Positions 6,870-10,750 of a DNA stretch of 10,750 nt are shown piece by piece. The DNA comes from Rickettsiales bacterium (lineage in GTDB: Bacteria > Pseudomonadota > Alphaproteobacteria > Rickettsiales > UBA1997). The translations under genes were made by a program, and so were the position numbers. Every line of letters starts with the position of its first letter. Position 1 is the stretch's first letter. The notes beneath the pieces were generated by a model. That model ran no database searches. It saw only the letters and a list, made by a program, of their open reading frames with translations, and was not told the DNA's origin. The stretch spans positions 1 through 10,750 of the forward strand of contig JAITBB010000032.1 in the NCBI GenBank assembly GCA_031283795.1. The letters are read 5' to 3'.

Positions 6870-7595
6870 ATGGAAGAAATAATAAGAATCGAGCATATAA
6901 ATAAGACCTATTTCTCTGTGGGGGGTTTCACCAGTCAGAATGTTCTGAGGGACGTAAACCTTGTAGTCTACAGAGGTGATTTTCTCTCAGTTATGGGTCA
7001 ATCGGGTTCGGGAAAGAGCACTCTTATGAACATACTGGGTTGTCTGGACAGTTGTACCAGTGGCAATTACTATCTAAATGGCAAAAATGTTTCCAATCTC
7101 AGTACGGATGAGTTGGCTCACATTAGGAATAAATACATGGGTTTTGTCTTCCAGAGCTTTAATCTTCTACCAAGGAGAACAGTGTTCGACAATGTGGCAA
7201 TGCCTATGATGTACGCTGACTGTTCCCGGAAGGAGAAGAAGGAGAGAATCGAAGAACTACTAAAATCCGTTAGGCTCGAAGATCATATGTACTACTATCC
7301 GACTCAACTCTCCGGCGGCATGCAGCAGAGAGTTGCCATAGCCAGAGCACTTGTCAACAATCCGTCGGTTATTTTTGCCGACGAGCCCACCGGCAATCTT
7401 GATGTTAAGACTAGCGAAGACATAATGAACACCTTTAAAAATTTAAACGAAGAGATGGGTATCAGCATCGTCATGGTGACCCACGAGCCAAGCATAGCCA
7501 ACTGCACAAAGCGTCTGATTTGTATAAGAGATGGCACCAAGGAGCATGACTGTTCCATAGAGGAGGCCGTGAAAAGAAATATACTGCGCCTCTAA
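6870..7595 (+). CDS. MacB/LolD-type ABC transporter ATPase, stand-alone
   Basis: Cytoplasmic nucleotide-binding subunit of a type VII (MacB/LolCDE-like) ABC transporter, 241 residues. All ATPase motifs are present: Walker A GQSGSGKST (43-51), Q-loop Gln95 (FVFQSFNLLPR), signature LSGGMQQR (147-154), Walker B VIFADEP (167-173), D-loop GNLD (175-178) and switch His205 (VTHEPS). The protein ends after the ATPase domain; MacB normally continues into an FtsX-like permease, and the split form is normally followed by a permease gene. Here the next 124 bases hold no such gene and the next gene points the other way, so the membrane partner must be encoded elsewhere or be missing. GGAT about 8 bases before the ATG can serve as ribosome binding site. 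Gene order with the adaptor and channel supports a role in efflux. Confidence 0.92.
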   Translation: MEEIIRIEHINKTYFSVGGFTSQNVLRDVNLVVYRGDFLSVMGQSGSGKSTLMNILGCLDSCTSGNYYLNGKNVSNLSTDELAHIRNKYMGFVFQSFNLLPRRTVFDNVAMPMMYADCSRKEKKERIEELLKSVRLEDHMYYYPTQLSGGMQQRVAIARALVNNPSVIFADEPTGNLDVKTSEDIMNTFKNLNEEMGISIVMVTHEPSIANCTKRLICIRDGTKEHDCSIEEAVKRNILRL

Positions 7596-7719
7596 ATTCC
7601 TTCCCGTACGGAATGACCGGACCAGAGAGCGTTACATCGGCACCCGTCCAGGCTAGTCCAGCCTAGGGGACACATCTCCACTCTTCCATTCCACAGGATC
7701 AGCAACGGCAGGATAATTT
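7596..7719. other. Short convergent spacer with weak stem-loops
   Basis: Between the ATPase gene and the opposing methyltransferase gene lie two small hairpins: ATTCC-9-GGAAT (7596-7614) and AGGCT-agtcc-AGCCT (7650-7664). Neither is directly followed by a T-run on the plus strand; a T-rich stretch occurs only at 7717-7728, about 50 bases after the second hairpin. They might end the efflux transcript but are not convincing intrinsic terminators. Confidence 0.3.
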
Positions 7720-8637
7720 TTATTTTTTGGGTTGGGTCTCTTTGGTATACAGATGGTTAATATCATCAAATTTCTTCTCCAGCCTATAGCCGAGAGAGTC
7801 CAGCAATCTGTTCACTCTATCGAATTTATCCGGGAATATCTCTATAAAGATAATTGGGCTGTATTTTTTTAGGGTTTCTTTTGCTCCGAGCAGCACATCC
7901 TCCTCAAAACCCTCTACGTCAATTTTGATGAAATCAATCTTTTTATCCTTAAATTTTACACTCTTTACGTAGCCATCTAGGGGAATAATTTTGAATGGAG
8001 CACCCCCCTTTGTCTCAGCCCTGATCGAAGTTCTCCCGACATCGTGATAATCATACTTACCATCTATTACGGCCGTTCCCTCATCTTTGCCAAGTCCAAT
8101 CTCATTTATAATGACTCTATCACCGCTCAGTCCATTGATTTCAATGTTCCTTCTGAGCGCACTGAAGGTTAGATCGATGGGTTCAAAGGCATACACCCTC
8201 TTTACTCCGACAGCATCTGTGACTTTACTCCACCAGAGGGTGTGATTCCCTATATTGGCTCCCACATCCAGAACTACACTCCCCCTATCAAGATATCTGT
8301 CCAGCTCTTTCAGAATTCTCTCTTCAAAGAAATGACCTTCAGCTATTACTCTCTGAATGTAGTCGGATGGAAAATTTGGGATATAAAACTTGACGCTGCC
8401 AACGTAAACTATGTTTTCGGTCAATGATAACTTTTTCTCTATTCTCTCGATTGACCTCCCTAGCCCTATAAGGGTTCTCTCTATTCTCCCTATGTGTAGT
8501 ACATTATGTCGCATGGAGCCAAGGAAGCATAATAGCAGGAGGGCCCTGAGGGTATTCAATACATCTCTGTTCAACTCTATGGGGATTATAATTGTTATAT
8601 GGAATAGAATTTTAGGCCAGTCTATCGCTAAAGTCAA
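7720..8637 (-). CDS. FkbM-family SAM-dependent methyltransferase
   Basis: Predicted O-methyltransferase of the FkbM family, often acting on sugars or other glycan precursors. The catalytic domain covers about 75-300: SAM-binding motif I VLDVGANIGNHT (122-133), acidic loop AFEP (150-153), IDFIKIDVEGFEEDVLLGA (234-252) and IEIFPD (265-270), all typical. Ahead of it are about 70 extra residues with a hydrophobic stretch (about 10-20 and 31-41, LFHITIIIPI and ALLLLCFLG), possibly a membrane anchor. The start is doubtful: the longest frame begins with TTG (8637), with GGAGGGG 13 bases upstream, rather far. An ATG at codon 42 (8514) would remove the hydrophobic segment but keep the whole methyltransferase domain. 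It is a lone gene facing the efflux operon; its substrate cannot be read from the sequence, though the manC gene in this window shows that activated sugars are made. Confidence 0.85.
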   Translation of the reverse strand: MTLAIDWPKILFHITIIIPIELNRDVLNTLRALLLLCFLGSMRHNVLHIGRIERTLIGLGRSIERIEKKLSLTENIVYVGSVKFYIPNFPSDYIQRVIAEGHFFEERILKELDRYLDRGSVVLDVGANIGNHTLWWSKVTDAVGVKRVYAFEPIDLTFSALRRNIEINGLSGDRVIINEIGLGKDEGTAVIDGKYDYHDVGRTSIRAETKGGAPFKIIPLDGYVKSVKFKDKKIDFIKIDVEGFEEDVLLGAKETLKKYSPIIFIEIFPDKFDRVNRLLDSLGYRLEKKFDDINHLYTKETQPKK

Positions 8638-8829
8638 ATTATTATATTATCCCCTCCGGGAGCACCATCGACCATATGAACTCTACCTGCCTAGGGTAGA
8701 ATATCAGTAAGTCGGCGTCTGAAATAATTGGCGAGCTATGCTATGCCACCCAAATGCACATCTGAGAGGTAATCTATGGAGTAGCCCTCTGGGAAAAAAT
8801 GGAATGATTGCAAAGTAAAAAAATAGTGT
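8638..8829. other. Gene-free stretch upstream of tmRNA and methyltransferase
   Basis: No protein gene is visible. A minus-strand TATAAT (8641-8646) sits right at the methyltransferase start and, if used, would favour a downstream start codon for it. Stem-loops CTACC-7-GGTAG (8683-8699) and AGAGG with CCTCT (8765-8789) occur without T-runs. I could not identify a convincing plus-strand promoter for the tmRNA. Confidence 0.35.
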
Positions 8830-8830
8830 T

Positions 8831-8917
8831 ACCATTATGATGTCGCAAGACTATGATAATAAACGCTGTACATGATAGGCGCTATGGACTCGGGGGCGGT
8901 ACCCGACACCTCCACCA
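8831..8917 (+). other. ssrA: tmRNA acceptor piece
   Basis: This holds the tRNA-like 3' half. A hairpin ATTAT/ATAAT (8834-8838/8856-8860) encloses GTC-GCAA-GAC (8842-8851) with a GNRA tetraloop. It is followed by GGAC and the T-arm, spaced exactly as in E. coli tmRNA, where GGAC directly precedes the T-stem. The T-loop (8895-8901) reads GGCGGTA rather than TTCRANY. The CCA end is encoded. The 5' end is estimated. Confidence 0.75.
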
Positions 8918-8926
8918 GTGGTATAG
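8918..8926 (+). other. Intervening segment removed from pre-tmRNA
   Basis: Nine bases (gtggtatag) lie between the encoded CCA end and the first base of the acceptor stem's 5' strand. In permuted tmRNAs this internal segment is excised to leave two mature pieces. It is short. The exact cut could be one base earlier, because the G-run (8926-8931) has six G for five needed. Confidence 0.7.
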
Positions 8927-9021
8927 GGGGGTGAACTAGCTTTGACATTCTCCGAAGGGTATAAGTTTTATTCAGCGAGATTCGGCTGCCGCGCAGGCGG
9001 AAACAGTTCAGAAATTTAAAT

Positions 9022-9060
9022 GCAAAAGACAATTTTGCTAATGTTGCAATGGCTGCGTAG
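9022..9060 (+). other. tmRNA proteolysis-tag reading frame
   Basis: Twelve sense codons from the GCA resume codon encode AKDNFANVAMAA, followed by TAG (9058-9060) and a second in-frame stop TAA at 9070-9072. It matches the alphaproteobacterial tag style (A-N-D-N-F-A...-AA), with Lys in place of the usual Asn at position 2 and a Met-Ala-Ala end. The hydrophobic Ala-Ala C terminus is what ClpXP-type proteases recognise. The stop codon forms part of a TAGTC-TTCG-GACTA hairpin. Confidence 0.88.
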
Positions 9061-9105
9061 TCTTCGGACTAATATTTCAATAGAAATATTTTCACCTGAC
9101 GGTGA
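9058..9105 (+). other. Three tandem hairpins after the tag stop
   Basis: In direct succession: TAGTC-TTCG-GACTA (9058-9071, UUCG tetraloop), AATATTTC-AATA-GAAATATT (9071-9090, 8 perfect pairs; it shares base A9071 with the first), and TCACC-TGAC-GGTGA (9092-9105). They probably form the 3' part of the tmRNA coding piece, where tmRNAs carry helix P5 and pseudoknots, or its processing or termination signals. An 8-bp stem with a 4-base loop is unlikely by chance in so short a stretch. Confidence 0.6.
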
Positions 9106-9106
9106 C

Positions 9107-9293
9107 TGTTTGTTGTAGCGGGGCCCAGGGGAGCCTGTCAACAGAATCCCCTACGGCTCTATCTAAAAATATCCGTAGAAGTCAACCCTCCATCGTTTTT
9201 GTGTGTTTGCTAAATTAGATTAGGGAGTTGCTATCAGGACGGTTGAATTGTGATCAATGAAGGAAATTGAATTATTTATGTACTTAGGTGATA
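9107..9293 (+). other. Spacer between tmRNA and the AsmA-like gene
   Basis: No gene. A compound hairpin AGGGGA/TCCCCT (9127-9132/9147-9152) encloses CTG-TCAA-CAG (9135-9144). A second possible stem CTACGG/CCGTAG (9151-9156/9173-9178) shares two bases with it, so the two compete. TTTTT follows about 15 bases after the second stem, too far for a standard terminator. A ribosome binding site AGGTG (9286-9290) precedes the ATG at 9294 by three bases. No clear promoter is visible. Confidence 0.4.
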
Positions 9294-10750
9294 ATGGGTA
9301 GATTTTCTGTCAGAGTAAAATATTTTTTAAGGTGTGAAAAGAGAAAGATTTTCTCCTGGTTTTTTATACTCATAAGATTTGTACTGTCCTTCGCCATAGC
9401 AGTACTGGTCCCCATAGCCTTTTTCATCACATTTCTATTTCAGAAGCCTAGAGAAATAGAGGTCCTTAACAGATACCTAGATGAAAAAGTACTGAAAATG
9501 TACCCAGAATGGGAATGCAAATACAGTAGCGGGAAAATTGGTATCAATGGACTGAAACTTGTCTATCATCTGGATAATCTCAATATCCTGTTTCATGATA
9601 ATTCTGTATTTTTTCCAAGCATCGGCCTCAGGATAAGGATGAGCGATGTTCTGAGAAACGAGCTCAAAATTGATGAGCTAATTGTGGAAAATCTTGAGAG
9701 CAACATAAAACTAGAGAGCGTTTTCCCTCCGAGAGCCGGTGACAGAACATTTCTCGAGAATCAGCAGAGTCGTGATCTGGTCCAGAACTACATAGAATAT
9801 CTCCATCTGGAAAAGATTATTTTCAGATCCCTGGTATTCAAAAATAGCGTTATTCATCTCTATGGCCCTGACGATAGACCAATAGATAGATTTGAGTTGA
9901 GAGAAGGTGTTTTTCATTTCGGAAAAAGCAGTAGCTATGGCAGACTGGATATTGACCTGGAACTGGGAGCTAATGATAGATCTAGTACCACTAGAATTTC
10001 CGGTGGCTGTCAGATATCTAGAAGTAGAAACGGCGTCTGCAAATTTGATATAAATAATTTTTCACCGGAGAGCATAGGACTATGGAGTCTTCTAGAGGGC
10101 GATGGTGAAATTGGGAATATCCTAGGAAATATCCGAGGCTCCTTCGATGCCAAGATTTCCGTAAATTTTTCAGATCATTTGACTCTGGAGAGCAGTAGTT
10201 TCACCATCGATTCTAGCAGCGGGAGTTTTAATCTGAGACAATTTTTTGGTGGAGAAATACCCTATAGAAATGTAACCCTAGCGGGAGAGACTAGAGGTAT
10301 GAACTACCTAGCCATCAGAAACCTAAGGGCCACTCTTCTGCTGGACAGAACTATCGACTTTGCCATGCTGTTCGAGGTGGAGGACAGGAAAAGGATGAAA
10401 ATTGACATAGACATTGCCAATGCCTCGGTAAAGGACGTAGGCATACTCTGGCCGATTTTCCTCAGCGATTTTGGGATAAGGAGCTGGGTTCTGGAGCATA
10501 TGAAGGATGGGCATATCCCGAAGACCAAAGCCTATATGAACTTTGACTATAGAGGGGGGAGATTTGAGCTGATGGAAATAGACTCGGATATTCTATTTAG
10601 GAATGCTAAACTTGACTACCACAGCGATTTTCCAGCCATTTCTAATACGGATGCCAGAGCTGTATTCACAATTGACAATATGAACATATATGTGGATAGA
10701 GCGCTAATGGCCGATGGTACAGCGCTGAGGAATGGTCTGGTCCAACTGGA
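9294..10750 (+). CDS. AsmA-like protein with DUF3971 domain (YhdP-type), 5' part
   Basis: The frame is open from ATG 9294 to the window end (485 codons, no stop). The start has AGGTG three bases upstream. A basic N terminus (RVKYFLRCEKRK) precedes one transmembrane helix (about 20-49), a signal anchor leaving the rest in the periplasm. The following beta-rich sequence of short strands is typical of the AsmA/TamB/YhdP group, large inner-membrane-anchored proteins thought to bridge the periplasm and move phospholipids to the outer membrane. The DUF3971 hallmark is clear at about 385-415: LWPIFLSDFGIRSWVLEHMKDGHI matches the family's WP-x-RxWV-xx-G pattern. Such proteins usually run to 1000 residues or more, so roughly half is probably seen. 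It follows the tmRNA gene on the same strand. Family call is good; the transport role is known from E. coli relatives only. Confidence 0.82.
   Translation, partial: MGRFSVRVKYFLRCEKRKIFSWFFILIRFVLSFAIAVLVPIAFFITFLFQKPREIEVLNRYLDEKVLKMYPEWECKYSSGKIGINGLKLVYHLDNLNILFHDNSVFFPSIGLRIRMSDVLRNELKIDELIVENLESNIKLESVFPPRAGDRTFLENQQSRDLVQNYIEYLHLEKIIFRSLVFKNSVIHLYGPDDRPIDRFELREGVFHFGKSSSYGRLDIDLELGANDRSSTTRISGGCQISRSRNGVCKFDINNFSPESIGLWSLLEGDGEIGNILGNIRGSFDAKISVNFSDHLTLESSSFTIDSSSGSFNLRQFFGGEIPYRNVTLAGETRGMNYLAIRNLRATLLLDRTIDFAMLFEVEDRKRMKIDIDIANASVKDVGILWPIFLSDFGIRSWVLEHMKDGHIPKTKAYMNFDYRGGRFELMEIDSDILFRNAKLDYHSDFPAISNTDARAVFTIDNMNIYVDRALMADGTALRNGLVQL

Larger units (their letters stand above)
8831..9106 (+). 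ncRNA. ssrA: Transfer-messenger RNA, circularly permuted two-piece form
   Basis: tmRNA rescues stalled ribosomes by acting as tRNA-Ala and then as message for a degradation tag. The sequence shows all key parts in permuted order. Acceptor piece: GGAC (8886-8889), T-stem TCGGG/CCCGA (8890-8894/8902-8906), acceptor strand CACCTCC (8907-8913), discriminator A and encoded CCA (8915-8917). After a 9-base intervening segment the coding piece starts GGGGGTG (8927-8933), which pairs fully with CACCTCC and places a G-U wobble at the third pair, the alanine identity element. It continues with a D-like segment (CTTTGAC) and a pseudoknot-like GC-rich stretch, then the tag frame GCA AAA GAC AAT to GCG TAG. 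The order acceptor-then-coding is the alphaproteobacterial two-piece arrangement. Outer boundaries are estimates: the 5' hairpin at 8834-8860 and the hairpins after the tag stop are taken as the limits. The T-loop is non-consensus. Confidence 0.88.

Noticed and set aside
7613..7666. 17-codon ATG frame after the ATPase gene as start of a permease
   Set aside because: It stops after 17 codons, is Pro/Ser-rich and not hydrophobic, and has no relation to FtsX-type permeases.
8835..9032. 65-aa minus-strand open frame
   Set aside because: It lies antisense to the tmRNA acceptor and coding pieces, whose RNA signals explain the sequence; the peptide resembles no family.
1..10750. CRISPR array, insertion sequence or tRNA genes
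   Set aside because: No regularly spaced direct repeats, no transposase frame, no flanking terminal repeats, and no GTTCRANYC-type T-arm outside the unusual tmRNA.

Overview
The window looks like a chromosomal segment of a reduced-genome alphaproteobacterium, most likely Rickettsiales or a similar intracellular lineage. The evidence is the leftward frr-uppS-cdsA order, an alphaproteobacterial SH3-type lipoprotein, a DUF3971/AsmA-like envelope protein, AT-leaning codon use (many AGA, AGG, CTA and ATA codons), tightly overlapping genes separated by sizeable gene-free stretches, and a circularly permuted two-piece tmRNA gene. The species call is inference; nothing here names the organism.

Layout. 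Bases 3-719 (+) hold the 3' end of a stand-alone mannose-1-phosphate guanylyltransferase. It converges on a five-gene leftward operon (3607 to 747) whose genes overlap or nearly touch: an unknown 99-aa protein, ribosome recycling factor, an undecaprenyl diphosphate synthase with an added N-terminal membrane segment, a CdsA-like membrane protein that has lost its catalytic signature, and an SH3-domain lipoprotein. A divergent gene-free stretch of about 590 bases follows. It ends in a near-consensus sigma70 promoter (TTGACA, 17 bases, TACAAT) for a rightward tripartite-efflux operon: TolC-family outer membrane protein, HlyD/MacA-type adaptor and MacB-type ATPase. No FtsX/MacB-type permease gene follows. 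Converging on that operon is an FkbM-type methyltransferase (8637 to 7720, -).

The 8638-9293 gap has no protein gene but holds ssrA. The acceptor piece ends in CACCTCC-A-CCA (8907-8917). A 9-base intervening segment separates it from the coding piece, which begins GGGGGTG (8927) and carries a tag reading frame AKDNFANVAMAA-stop (9022-9060). The window closes inside a large DUF3971/AsmA-like membrane-anchored protein (9294 to beyond 10750).

Working together: much of the window concerns the cell envelope (GDP-mannose supply, undecaprenyl carrier, degenerate phospholipid enzyme, lipoprotein, efflux pump, AsmA-like protein), with two translation functions, Frr and tmRNA. The points most worth a second look are the permuted tmRNA with its non-consensus T-loop, the CdsA homologue lacking the expected catalytic residues, the anchored UppS with a Glu-to-Tyr change in a conserved motif, and the ABC ATPase without an adjacent permease.
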